A stretch of DNA of 64,000 bases from Dehalococcoidia bacterium (GTDB lineage Bacteria > Chloroflexota > Dehalococcoidia > Lucifugimonadales > SHYT01). The translations under genes were made by a program, and so were the position numbers. Of the stretch, positions 1-8,116 are shown piece after piece. The stretch's first letter is position 1. Each line of letters starts with the position of its first letter. The DNA lies in the NCBI GenBank assembly GCA_009693045.1, contig SHXZ01000006.1:1-64000 (forward strand). The letters are read 5' to 3'. The notes beneath the pieces are model-generated. The model had not been told where the DNA came from. It saw only the letters and a program-made list of their open reading frames with translations, and made no database searches.

Positions 1-2
1 TT

Positions 3-74
3 TCCGTGCTGCGAGTCCTCCAAGAGCTTCGTGACCAGCTTCCAGAGATCGCGGATACAAAAGAGGATCAATAA
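3..74 (+). CDS. C-terminal end of an unidentified protein (partial)
   Basis: An open frame enters from the left edge of the window and stops at TAA 72-74. It gives 23 residues ending LPEIADTKEDQ, rich in Leu, Glu and Asp as in a helical C-terminus. A strong hairpin 77 bases downstream could end its transcript. The piece is too short to assign a family, and an open frame of this length could occur by chance. Confidence 0.3.
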   Translation, partial: SVLRVLQELRDQLPEIADTKEDQ

Positions 75-150
75 AACAAATCAGCGCAAAGCCACCCGCC
101 TCTTTGTCACCGCCTTTTTCATGCCACTCCCACAAGCCCACAAAGGAGAA

Positions 151-203
151 CAGAGAAGGCGCTAATCTTTCACCGCCACGGTGAAAGATTAGCGCCTTCT
201 CTG
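151..203. terminator. perfect 24-bp inverted repeat, probable bidirectional terminator
   Basis: The arms 151-174 and 180-203 are exact reverse complements around a 5-base loop. The hairpin lies just beyond the stop of the reverse-strand gene 221-868 and downstream of the gene fragment ending at 74, so it sits between convergent genes. No long T-run follows on either side, so termination is inferred from position and stem strength. Confidence 0.6.
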
Positions 204-220
204 ATGGGAAACGGGTCGGT

Positions 221-868
221 TCAGCGCGAGAGGAGCCAGGACTCGGAGAAGGCCAGCGAGCAGGTGCTGGAACGGCGGCCCTCGCGGTCGCGCGGGAAGG
301 CCTTGCCCTTGGCCTGCTTGCCGTTGAGGGTGACGCGGGCGCCGTAGGCGGGGACGAAGAGACTGCTCACGCCGTGGGGACGCTGCGGGCTGCTGCCAGG
401 CTGGCTGTGGATCAGGAACGGCTCTTGGAGGTCGTACCAGGTCAGCCCAATCCGGTCTCGCTCGCCCTCCTCGTTCCGCGACCAGACGGTCTCGGTCCAG
501 AAGGAGCGGAGATCGCCGGACGACTCGCACCTGGACTGCTGGACAGGCAAGTTCAGGTCACCAAAGACCGAGCTGATACGGCCCATGATCTCGCCCTGGA
601 GCCAGCGCGCCATGGCGATGTTGTCGGAATAGACGCGGGCCTGGTCGCCCGTCAGCTCGCTCTTGAGGAACAGGACGTGGCCAGGCCCGCCCGGCGACAG
701 CAGGATGCGCCAGAAGCTGGCGTCGGTAGTAACGGCGCCGCCGTCGGCCTCAGCAAGGCGGATGAAGGGGTTTTCGCCGGTGAGCAGCACGCGGCCCGGG
801 TCAACAGTGCGGGCAGAAGCGGGTAACGGCCTTCTACGGATAGGGGGGCTGGTACCAGGAGTGGTCAT
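221..868 (-). CDS. hypothetical protein, 215 aa
   Basis: The ATG at 868 follows a clear AGGAGGT ribosome-binding site at good spacing, which fixes the start. No signal peptide or membrane segment is seen. The sequence mixes short beta-like stretches (GHVLFLKSELTG, FWRILLSPGG) with Trp/Arg-rich parts (RSFWTETVWSRNEEGERDR), and I do not recognise a domain. It is transcribed alone, with a terminator-like hairpin after the stop and a decayed thiolase fragment upstream. The good start signal and length make a real gene likely; the function is unknown. Confidence 0.6.
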   Translation of the reverse strand: MTTPGTSPPIRRRPLPASARTVDPGRVLLTGENPFIRLAEADGGAVTTDASFWRILLSPGGPGHVLFLKSELTGDQARVYSDNIAMARWLQGEIMGRISSVFGDLNLPVQQSRCESSGDLRSFWTETVWSRNEEGERDRIGLTWYDLQEPFLIHSQPGSSPQRPHGVSSLFVPAYGARVTLNGKQAKGKAFPRDREGRRSSTCSLAFSESWLLSR

Positions 869-901
869 GGTGTGACCTCCTAACGTGCGCTTTTGTGCGT
901 T

Positions 902-938
902 GCCCGTTCGTTCTGCAACAAGCTCAGGACGAACGGGC
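902..938. repeat. REP-like palindrome with GCCCGTTCGT arms
   Basis: GCCCGTTCGT (902-911) and ACGAACGGGC (929-938) form a perfect 10-bp inverted repeat around a loop containing AAGCTCAGG. The same type of core (CCCCGTTCGTCCTGAG) recurs inside the larger repeat element at 6397-6561. No gene overlaps it. Confidence 0.6.
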
Positions 939-972
939 TGGGGCCGAGAACCTAAGATGCGGGGAACGTCAT

Positions 973-1187
973 CTAGGGAATCAAGTTGCCCATGATGGAG
1001 GTGCCGCCCGCGGTGAACACGCCGTCCATGTCCTGGGGACGCAGGCCCGCGTCACGGAGGCGTTGTGCGAAGCCTCGGCGTGGAGGCGCAGGACGGACTT
1101 GTCCGGCTTGAGCTGGGCGTTGATGTCGTCGCACTCGCCGGCGCCGACGATGGCGACCTGACCTCGCAATTCACGAAGGCCTGCCAT
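973..1187 (-). pseudogene. thiolase / acetyl-CoA acetyltransferase N-terminal remnant
   Basis: Reading from ATG 1187 gives MAGLRELRGQVAIVGAGEC, then a lipid-transfer-type thiolase N-terminus through KSVLRLHAEASHNA. A one-base shift there restores LRDAGLRPQDMDGVFTAGG, the expected continuation (family pattern ...ALxDAGLxxxDIDGVxxA). The restored frame stops at TAG 973-975 after about 70 residues, whereas these thiolases usually have about 380-400. Both the frameshift and the loss of the rest of the gene mark it as decayed. No other thiolase part is visible nearby. Confidence 0.7.
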
Positions 1188-1363
1188 ATCTGCCCCCCTC
1201 CTCGTGAGCTTGGCCGCAGTGTAGGCGGCGAGGCGAACGGTGTCAAATCCTGGACAGCAGCAGGAACCAGCAGCGCCCCGGCATGTTTCGCTGGGTTGAG
1301 AGACTGCTATGCTTAAAGGCGAATATCCCCAAGATCGCTGGCAGGAGCGCTAGAAGAAACACC

Positions 1364-2296
1364 GTGAGCCAATTAGATACTTCCTTAGCCATCGCTACGA
1401 GAGGCCTGACCAAACGGTATGGCCGCGTGGTCGGCATCCAGGAGCTGGACCTGGAGGTCCGGCAGGGCGAGTTGTTCGGCTTCTTGGGGCCAAACGGCGC
1501 AGGCAAGAGCACCACCATCCAGCTTCTGATGGGGTTCCTTCGGCCTACCCGCGGCTCGGCCAGGGTGCTGGGGAAGGACCCGTGGTCTCAGGGCACGCAG
1601 GTGCGCGGCGAGATCGGGTTTGTGCAGGACTCGCCCGCGCTGTACGAAAACCTGACCGGCGCAGAGCTGCTGGACTACCTGGGCAGGCTCCAGGGCAAGG
1701 CACCGTCGCGACGCAACGAGGTGCTGGAGCGGCTTGACCTGTCCCAGCGCGACCTGGCGAGGCCAATTCGCGGCTACTCGCGCGGGATGCGGCAGAAGGT
1801 GGCGCTGACGCAGGCGCTCCAGCACGACCCGGCGCTGCTCATCCTGGACGAGCCGACCGAAGGGCTGGACCCGCTCGTGCAGCAGGCGCTGTTCACGCTG
1901 CTGCGGGACCTGCACGAGCGGGGACGGACCATCTTTATGTCATCCCACATCCTGTCCGACGTGGAGCGGCTGTGCGACCGCGTCGGCATCGTCCGCGCCG
2001 GGCGTCTGGTGGCGTTGGAGCATGTGGAGTCGCTGCGCCGCAAGCAGGTGCGGCGCATGAGCGTGACGCTGGCGGGCGACTCAGCCGACCCGTTCACCGG
2101 CGTGGCGGGCGTGCTCCGCGCCGAGCGGAACGGCGCCGCGTGGCGCCTGCACGTCCAGGGCGACGTGAACCCGCTGCTGAAACTGCTGGCGACGCTGCCG
2201 GTTGAGGACCTGGTGTACGAGCCCGCGCACCTGGAGGACGCATTCCTGGAGTTCTACACCGACAGCGCCGCCACACAGACGCGACGAAGCCAGTAG
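1364..2296 (+). CDS. ABC transporter ATP-binding protein (ABC-2 / CcmA type)
   Basis: Cytoplasmic ATPase of a drug-, polysaccharide- or Na+-type ABC-2 exporter. Visible motifs are Walker A GPNGAGKST (about residues 42-50), the Q-loop near 88, signature YSRGM (138-142), Walker B LLILDEPT (158-165) and the switch His in SSHILSD (195). The C-terminal 100 residues match the accessory domain usual in this family. The GTG at 1364 fits the family N-terminus; an in-frame ATG at 1283 would add 27 residues unlike the family. No ABC-2 permease lies beside it, so its partner is unknown. The stop codon sits inside a GTAGGG palindrome. Confidence 0.88.
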   Translation: MSQLDTSLAIATRGLTKRYGRVVGIQELDLEVRQGELFGFLGPNGAGKSTTIQLLMGFLRPTRGSARVLGKDPWSQGTQVRGEIGFVQDSPALYENLTGAELLDYLGRLQGKAPSRRNEVLERLDLSQRDLARPIRGYSRGMRQKVALTQALQHDPALLILDEPTEGLDPLVQQALFTLLRDLHERGRTIFMSSHILSDVERLCDRVGIVRAGRLVALEHVESLRRKQVRRMSVTLAGDSADPFTGVAGVLRAERNGAAWRLHVQGDVNPLLKLLATLPVEDLVYEPAHLEDAFLEFYTDSAATQTRRSQ

Positions 2297-2320
2297 GGCC
2301 GAGGCCTGCCTCGCCCCTAC
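2293..2320. repeat. GTAGGGGCG-type palindrome (AGGC core)
   Basis: GTAGGGcCGAGGC and GCCTCGCCCCTAC are near-perfect inverted arms around two bases. The left arm contains the TAG stop of the preceding ABC gene. The same outer arms with other cores occur at 15778, 37491, 37575 and 37856. Confidence 0.6.
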
Positions 2321-2424
2321 GTTGCGCGGTCGCGTTCCAACGCAAAGATGCTCCGCTCGCCCTACGCGCTTTACCGCCCGCGCGCGGCGTGGTAAACTGC
2401 GAAAAGTCGTTTCCAGAGGCAGCT

Positions 2425-3135
2425 ATGCCGCTCATAGCCGTTATCGCATCCAACGAGCGCGACGCTGAGCAATATCTTGAGGCCGTTCGCGCCCACGGGG
2501 CTGAGACCCTGCTCCTGCTGCCCGGCCAGCACCCCACGCCCGACGAGATCCTTGCCCGCGCCGACGGCCTGCTCATCACGGGCAGGCCGGACGTCCAGCC
2601 CTCCGAGTACGGCGCGACGCCCGACCCCGACGCCGGAGTGCGAAGCTCGCCGGGGCGGGACACGCTGGAGCTACCGCTGCTCCGCGCCGCCTTGGCCCGC
2701 GACCTGCCAATTCTCGCCATCTGCCGCGGGATGCAGGCGCTGAACGTGTTGTTCGGCGGCAGGCTCCTCCAGGACCTGCCGGGCCACCGCGCCGACGCGC
2801 AGGGAAACTCGGCGTTCCACCACATCTGGATCGCGCCGGGGAGCAAGCTTGCCGCGGCGATCGGCTCCGGCGGGCTGGTCAAGGTCAACTCCATCCACCA
2901 CCAGGGCCTGCGAGAGGCCCAGAAGGCGCCGGCGCTGATGGCGTCGGCGTATTCGCCCGACGACCGCATCGTTGAAGGGCTGGAAAGCCCGAAGCACACG
3001 TGGGTGGTGGGCGTGCAGTTCCACCCGGAGCGGAAAAACGCGAAGGGCCGGTGGGAGTGCCCGCCGCAGTTCCAGGGGCTGTTCGCAACGCTGGCGCGGA
3101 AGGCGGGGGAGCGGGTCAACAAGGTCACAGCGTAA
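2425..3135 (+). CDS. gamma-glutamyl-gamma-aminobutyrate hydrolase family protein (peptidase C26)
   Basis: Class-I glutamine-amidotransferase-like hydrolase of the PuuD type, expected to cleave gamma-glutamyl amide bonds in the cytoplasm. The nucleophile elbow is LAICRGMQ (Cys100), and the remaining triad is in VQFHPER (His200, Glu202). An early DGLLITGRPDVQP segment matches the family's GGxDxxP motif. The ATG at 2425 gives the family N-terminus MPLIAVIAS; a GTG at 2389 would add 12 residues. No putrescine-pathway genes are nearby, so the substrate is open. hicA begins only 3 bases after its stop. Confidence 0.85.
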   Translation: MPLIAVIASNERDAEQYLEAVRAHGAETLLLLPGQHPTPDEILARADGLLITGRPDVQPSEYGATPDPDAGVRSSPGRDTLELPLLRAALARDLPILAICRGMQALNVLFGGRLLQDLPGHRADAQGNSAFHHIWIAPGSKLAAAIGSGGLVKVNSIHHQGLREAQKAPALMASAYSPDDRIVEGLESPKHTWVVGVQFHPERKNAKGRWECPPQFQGLFATLARKAGERVNKVTA

Positions 3136-3138
3136 CCC

Positions 3139-3351
3139 ATGCCCACCGCGCGAGAAGCGGTGCGAGTGGCCAGGAGGCTAGGCTGGGCAGAGAGACGGAC
3201 TTCTGGGAGTCATGTGATATTCAATCACATGGACAGACCAACAGCCTTGCTCATCATCCCCATGCATCGCGGTGATTTGCCGGAAGGCACGTATCAGAGG
3301 ATTCTGAAAACGCTCGGGATCGGTGATAGGGAGTTCAGGAGCTTAGCGTGA
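3139..3351 (+). CDS. hicA: HicA family mRNA interferase toxin
   Basis: A 70-residue protein with the HicA fold pattern: N-terminal helix (AREAVRVARRLGW), then TSGSHVIF with the active His25, then hydrophobic strand ALLIIPMH and a C-terminal helix. HicA toxins cut mRNA. The start ATG is 3 bases after the preceding stop and has no strong ribosome-binding site, so translation may depend on re-initiation. The stop overlaps the hicB GTG start (GTGA). Confidence 0.82.
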   Translation: MPTAREAVRVARRLGWAERRTSGSHVIFNHMDRPTALLIIPMHRGDLPEGTYQRILKTLGIGDREFRSLA

Positions 3352-3608
3352 CGGGTAAGACGTTGCGATACACGGTAGTGCTCACCAAAGAGCAGGATGG
3401 TCGCTTTTCCGTCAGCGTCCCATCGCTGCCCGGGTGCTTCACCTGGGGACAAACGCGGGAAGAGGCAATCGTCCACGCTAAAGAGGCAATCCAGCTGTAC
3501 ATGGAAACTTGCAGCCAAGATGGGATTCCCATCCCCAAGGAAGACACGCCTCCGTCGGTAGTGGTGGAGGGACCTGAACCCAAGCTGCACAAGAAGCAAC
3601 ATGCCTGA
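3348..3608 (+). CDS. hicB: HicB family antitoxin
   Basis: An 86-residue partner of the upstream toxin. RYTVVLTKEQDGRFSVSVPSLPGCFTWGQTREEA is the typical HicB partial RNase-H fold, followed by a helix. No separate DNA-binding helix-turn-helix or ribbon-helix-helix is seen after it, so this is the short form. The GTG start overlaps the hicA stop. The last codons lie in a 17-base sequence also found after gyrA, so the natural C-terminus may have been altered. Confidence 0.85.
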   Translation: MTGKTLRYTVVLTKEQDGRFSVSVPSLPGCFTWGQTREEAIVHAKEAIQLYMETCSQDGIPIPKEDTPPSVVVEGPEPKLHKKQHA

Positions 3609-3616
3609 CGCCCCAC
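3600..3616 (+). repeat. 17-base direct repeat flanking gyrA (copy 1; copy 2 at 6430-6446)
   Basis: CATGCCTGACGCCCCAC occurs identically at 3600-3616, across the end of hicB, and at 6430-6446, inside the inverted-repeat element after gyrA. A 17-base identity is not expected by chance in 64 kb. Copy 1 may be a fragment of the mobile-like element. Confidence 0.55.
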
Positions 3617-3797
3617 TCCACTACACCTTGCCGGCGACGCGCTCTGCCACCACCGCAGGCGCGCGCCGTTGTGCCGCCCCTCGTCACGGTGAGGTCGGCG
3701 ACGGCTCCAACGATACCAACCCAGATACGATTCGCGCCCTGCGGCGTCGTCCCCACATGCCCGCCCGGAAGGCGCGACGAAAGGAACAGCAGTAGAT

Positions 3798-6389
3798 ATG
3801 GTCACCAACATCGGCAACATACGCGACGCGCGGATAGAGGAGGAGCTGCGAAGCTCCTACCTGGACTACGCCATGTCCGTCATCGTGGCGCGGGCGCTGC
3901 CCGACGTACGCGACGGCCTGAAGCCCGTGCAGCGCCGCATCCTGTACGCCATGGACGAGCTGGGGATGCGGCCCAACACCGCGCACAAGAAGTCGGCGCG
4001 CCTGGTGGGCGAGGTGCTGGGCAAGTACCACCCCCACGGCGACACGGCCGTGTACGACGCCATGGTGCGCATGGCGCAGGACTTCTCGCTGCGCTATCCC
4101 CTCGTGGACGGCCAGGGGAACTTCGGCTCCATTGACGACGACCCGCCCGCGGCAATGCGGTACACCGAGGCGCGCCTTACCCGCATCGCCACGGAGATGC
4201 TGGTGGATATTGACCGGGACACGGTGGACTTCGTCCCGAACTTTGACGCCTCGCTGAACGAGCCGTCGGTGCTCCCTGCGCGGCTCCCGAACCTGCTGGT
4301 GAACGGCTCCTCCGGCATCGCCGTGGGCATGGCGACGTCCATTCCGCCGCACAACCTCCGCGAGGTCGGCGCGGCGGTCGTCCACCTCATAGACAATCCG
4401 AACGCCACGACGGCAGAGTTGCTCCAGCACGTGCTGGGACCGGACTTCCCCACGGGCGGCATCATCCTGGCAGGGCCGGGCCGCTCCGCCCTGTACGAGG
4501 CGTACGAGAAGGGGCAGGGCCGCGTCGTCGTCCGCGCGCGGATTGAGGAGCAAGAGGTCAAGCGCTCCGGCCGCAGCCAGCTCGTCATCACCGAGGTGCC
4601 GTACCAGGTGAACAAGGCGACGCTGGTGGAGAAGATCGCCGCGCTGGTGCGCGAGAAGCGCATTGAGGGCGTCGGCGACGTGCGGGACGAGTCGGACCGC
4701 CAGGGGATGCGCGTGGTGGTGGAACTGCGCGGCGGCGTGGACCCGAACATCGTCCTGAACAACCTGTACAAGCACACGGCGTGCCAGACCTCGTTCACCG
4801 TGAACGTACTGGCGCTGGTGGACGGGCAGCCCACCGTCCTGGGCCTGCGGGAGACGGTGCAGCACTACGTGGACTTCCGCCGCCAGGTGGTCACGCGGCG
4901 GGCGCAGTTTGACCTGCGGAAGGCGCAGGACCGCGCGCACATCCTGGTCGGCCTGCGCATCGCCCTGGAGAACCTGGACGAGGTGATCCGGGTCATTCGG
5001 AGCGCGCCAGACGTTGACACGGCGCGGCAGTCCCTCATCGCGCGCTTCCAGCTCACGGTCGTGCAGGCCCAGGCGATCTTGGACATGCAGCTCCGTCGGC
5101 TCACCGCCTTGGATCGGCAGCGGCTGGAGGAGGAGTTCCGCGAGCTGATGGCGCGCATTGCCGAACTCGAAGCGCTGCTGGCGGACCCCGCGAAGGTGCT
5201 TGCCACGGTGCGCGAGGAGACCGAGGAGCTGGTCAAGACCTACGGCGACAACCGGCGGACCGAGCTGTCCGAGGAGGCCCCCGGAGACATCGTGGTGGAC
5301 CCGGGGCAGTTCATCCAGTCAGCGCCCACCGTGGTCACGCTGACGCTCGGCGGATACATCAAGCGGCTGCCGCTGGCGACGTACCGCCGCCAGCTGCGCG
5401 GCGGCAAGGGCGTGGTGGGCATGGCGACGCGCGAAGACGACGTGGTGCAACACCTGGTGGTGTGCGACACCAAGGATACGCTGTACTTGTTCACCGACCG
5501 CGGACGGGTGTATTCCCGGCCTTGCTACGCCATAAGGGAAGCGCCGCGCCAGAGCCGCGGGGTGCTGGTGAGCAACCTGCTTGGCCTGGAAGGCGAGCGC
5601 GTCACGTCGGTCATTCCCACCAGCGACCTGACGCGTGCGCCGTCCATCTTGCTCGCCACGAAGCGGGGCGAGATCAAGCGGATGCCCGCGGCGTCCCTCA
5701 GCGCCATTCGCGCGTCCGGCATCAGGGCCATGGACCTGGAGGACGGCGACGAGATGGTGACTGCGCGCCTGGCGGCTGAGACCGACTATGTAGTGGTCGT
5801 GACGCGCCAGGGCAAGGGTACGCGCTTCCAGGTCAGCGAGCTGACCCTCCGCTCTCGGCAGGCTGGCGGCGTGCGGGCCATGCGCCTTCAGTCCGGCGAC
5901 GAGGTGATCGCGATGGACGTCGCCGGCAACGATGACAAGCTCTTCACGATGAGCACCAACGGGTACGGCAAGGTAACCGGTATGGCGGCGTTCTCCGCGC
6001 ACCACCGCGGCGCTGGGGGCGTCATTGCGCACCGCATCACCGACAAGACCGGGCCGCTGGCGTGGGCCGGTGTGGTCAAGAACACCGAAGAGGACATTGT
6101 GATGGTTTCCGCCAACGGCAACGTCCAGCGGACCACTTTGAAAGACGTGAGCGCCAAGGGCAGGGCGGCCATGGGTGTGCACATCATGGCGCTGGATGCC
6201 GAGGACCGCGTCGCCGCCGTGGCGATCATGAGCGAGGTCACCGACGTGGAGCCTTCCACGCAGCCGTCGTCAAACGGCGCGTCCGCCAACGGCGTTCACG
6301 CCGCTGAGCTCGCAGACGAGTCGGCAGACGAGAACGAGGCTGCTGACGATGCCGAGACCGGCGAAGACGAAGAGAAAGAAGAATCGTAG
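3798..6389 (+). CDS. gyrA: DNA gyrase subunit A
   Basis: Cuts and reseals DNA as part of the GyrA2B2 complex that introduces negative supercoils. The N-terminus contains [26 protein letters not shown]; the catalytic Tyr122 is in [10 protein letters not shown]. The quinolone-determining region is [10 protein letters not shown], with Thr at the E. coli Ser83 position and Asp at 87. A beta-pinwheel follows, with a GyrA-box-like QLRGGKG that supports gyrase rather than topoisomerase IV. The C-terminus is a long acidic tail ([14 protein letters not shown]). The ATG follows AAGGAAC. gyrB is not adjacent, so the two subunits are encoded apart. Confidence 0.96.
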   Translation: MVTNIGNIRDARIEEELRSSYLDYAMSVIVARALPDVRDGLKPVQRRILYAMDELGMRPNTAHKKSARLVGEVLGKYHPHGDTAVYDAMVRMAQDFSLRYPLVDGQGNFGSIDDDPPAAMRYTEARLTRIATEMLVDIDRDTVDFVPNFDASLNEPSVLPARLPNLLVNGSSGIAVGMATSIPPHNLREVGAAVVHLIDNPNATTAELLQHVLGPDFPTGGIILAGPGRSALYEAYEKGQGRVVVRARIEEQEVKRSGRSQLVITEVPYQVNKATLVEKIAALVREKRIEGVGDVRDESDRQGMRVVVELRGGVDPNIVLNNLYKHTACQTSFTVNVLALVDGQPTVLGLRETVQHYVDFRRQVVTRRAQFDLRKAQDRAHILVGLRIALENLDEVIRVIRSAPDVDTARQSLIARFQLTVVQAQAILDMQLRRLTALDRQRLEEEFRELMARIAELEALLADPAKVLATVREETEELVKTYGDNRRTELSEEAPGDIVVDPGQFIQSAPTVVTLTLGGYIKRLPLATYRRQLRGGKGVVGMATREDDVVQHLVVCDTKDTLYLFTDRGRVYSRPCYAIREAPRQSRGVLVSNLLGLEGERVTSVIPTSDLTRAPSILLATKRGEIKRMPAASLSAIRASGIRAMDLEDGDEMVTARLAAETDYVVVVTRQGKGTRFQVSELTLRSRQAGGVRAMRLQSGDEVIAMDVAGNDDKLFTMSTNGYGKVTGMAAFSAHHRGAGGVIAHRITDKTGPLAWAGVVKNTEEDIVMVSANGNVQRTTLKDVSAKGRAAMGVHIMALDAEDRVAAVAIMSEVTDVEPSTQPSSNGASANGVHAAELADESADENEAADDAETGEDEEKEES

Positions 6390-6396
6390 TCCTCTG

Positions 6397-6561
6397 ATAC
6401 CAGGTCTGAGTGAACGTGGCGGTGATGCCCATGCCTGACGCCCCACCCCGTTCGTCCTGAGCCGCGAAGCGCCCTGAGCGAAGTGAGCGGGCTTGTCGAA
6501 GGATGAACTGGGTGGGGCGTGCTTCCCAAGGATGAGCACCACCTTTTTACAGAAGTGGTCT
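6397..6561. repeat. TIR element copy A (MITE-like)
   Basis: The left end reads ATACCAGGTCTG...CGTGGCGGTGATG; the reverse complement of the right end reads AGACCACTTCTG...GGTGGTGCTCATC. Inside is a second inverted repeat, GCCCCACCC..TTCGTCCT against AGGATGAACTGGGTGGGGC. It lies just after gyrA, encodes nothing and resembles the elements at 24468, 24969 and 54442. Confidence 0.65.
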
Positions 6562-6628
6562 TAGAAGGGCCTGGCCCTGGTGCGGCCAGCGCCGCAAGGG
6601 CAGGCACGGGTACGCGAAAGGAACACCG

Positions 6629-7975
6629 TTGACAACCGCCCAAGAAGGCCTGCAGCAACGCCCGAAGCTCTTCTACGGCTGGATCATCGTGGCCGTCATG
6701 GCGGCCACGGGCGCGCTCACCATGGGGATGGGCACGCTGAACTTCGGCCTGTTCATACGCCCCATGGGCGACGAGCTTGGAATCGGGCGCGCGCTCTTCG
6801 GGTGGTCACAAAGTGCGCGCCAGGTGGCGACCGCAGTGACGAGTCCGCTCATCGGCTGGCTGATAGACCGCTTCGGCTCGCGGGTGCTGCTGGCGTTCGC
6901 TGCTGCGTCGACCGGCGCCGCAATGGTGGGCCTGGCGTACATGACGCAGAGCTGGCACCTGATAGCCCTGTTTGCGGTCATGGGGCTGGTGGGGATGGGT
7001 GGCCCAGGCTCCATGGTGACCAGCGTGCCGGTAGGCAAGTGGTTCGTGCGCAAGCGTGGCAAAGCCATGTCCTTCATGGCGTTGGGCATCCCCATCGGCG
7101 GCGTCATCTTCGTGCCGCTGACACAGGCGCTGATAGGCGGTATTGGGTGGCGGAACGCGTGGATCGTGTGCGCCATCATTGGCGTCGGGCTGATCGTCCC
7201 GATGTCGCTGTGGCTGGTACGACGGGAACCGGAGGACATCGGACTGGCTCCAGACGGCGCGCCGACGGCCACCCACCCGGGGCCGGCAGTCGGGGCAGAC
7301 GGGAGGCGCGCGAGGTCGTCTCGCTACGTAGAGGAGCCATCGTGGACAGTGCACGAAGTGCTGCGCTGCCCGGCGTTCTGGAGCCTGGTGGTGGTGTTCA
7401 GCCTGGCCATGCTCGCCATGAGCAGCATTGGCCTGCACCGCATACCGCACTTCATGGACCGGGGAATTGATCCTAACCTGGTAGCCGTGGCGACGGCGCT
7501 GGACGCGATGGCTGCCGGCGTGAGCACGTTCTCCCTCGGCTTTCTCGTGGACCGGTTCCCCGCAAGGTACGTAGGCGGGGCTGGCTTCGTGCTGCTGTCC
7601 TTGGCGGTCTACCTCACCATCATCGCCACAACGCCGTTCATGATGTTCACCGCCATGATCACGTTTGGGCTGGGCGCCGGATCGCTTATGCTGCTCCGCA
7701 ACTTCCTGGTGGCCGACTACTTCGGACGGAAGCACCTTGGAGGCATCCAGGGCATCATGATGCCCATCACACTGGTGTTCAGCGGCGTAGGCGCGCCCGT
7801 GGCGGGGTACGTCAGGGACTCCATCGGCACGTACAACCCCATCTGGTGGATCGGCTTGGCACTGATGCTGCTGGGAGGAGTGATCCTGGCGCTCACGAAG
7901 AAGCCGGTGAAGAAGCCGCAAGCGCTTATGGCAACGCTGGCGCCGGCGACCGAGGCCGCGGAGCCGCGCCGGTAG
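6629..7975 (+). CDS. MFS transporter (monocarboxylate/OxlT-like group)
   Basis: A 448-residue major-facilitator protein with about 12 hydrophobic segments and a cytoplasmic loop after the sixth. The N-terminus FYGWIIVAVMAATGAL and the segment SPLIGWLIDRFGSRVLL are characteristic of the oxalate:formate / monocarboxylate antiporter group; the substrate cannot be read from sequence. The TTG at 6629 follows GAAAGGA at good spacing. It is probably monocistronic, with a strong terminator 31 bases after its stop. Confidence 0.85.
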   Translation: MTTAQEGLQQRPKLFYGWIIVAVMAATGALTMGMGTLNFGLFIRPMGDELGIGRALFGWSQSARQVATAVTSPLIGWLIDRFGSRVLLAFAAASTGAAMVGLAYMTQSWHLIALFAVMGLVGMGGPGSMVTSVPVGKWFVRKRGKAMSFMALGIPIGGVIFVPLTQALIGGIGWRNAWIVCAIIGVGLIVPMSLWLVRREPEDIGLAPDGAPTATHPGPAVGADGRRARSSRYVEEPSWTVHEVLRCPAFWSLVVVFSLAMLAMSSIGLHRIPHFMDRGIDPNLVAVATALDAMAAGVSTFSLGFLVDRFPARYVGGAGFVLLSLAVYLTIIATTPFMMFTAMITFGLGAGSLMLLRNFLVADYFGRKHLGGIQGIMMPITLVFSGVGAPVAGYVRDSIGTYNPIWWIGLALMLLGGVILALTKKPVKKPQALMATLAPATEAAEPRR

Positions 7976-8005
7976 CAGGCTGGCATACTGCGTAGCACTG
8001 AACCA

Positions 8006-8048
8006 AGCAGGCCTAGCTGGGTGTGTATGCCCAGCCAGGCCTGCTTTT
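8006..8048. terminator. bidirectional intrinsic terminator
   Basis: AGCAGGCCTAGCTGGG and CCCAGCCAGGCCTGCT form a 16-bp stem with one mismatch, followed by TTTT on the forward strand. It sits between two convergent MFS genes and can serve both. Confidence 0.85.
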
Positions 8049-8116
8049 GCGTTACTGCCTCTTCAATCCACCCAGTACAGCCTGCCTTGGTGATCAGAAC
8101 GTTGGGAACGCTCTGG

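Noticed and set aside
3601-3797. 64-residue frame ending just before gyrA
   Set aside because: It has no ribosome-binding site, an Arg/Ala-rich random-looking product and begins within the 17-base repeat.
3684-4940. 418-residue reverse open frame
   Set aside because: Antisense to the 5' half of gyrA; no motif.
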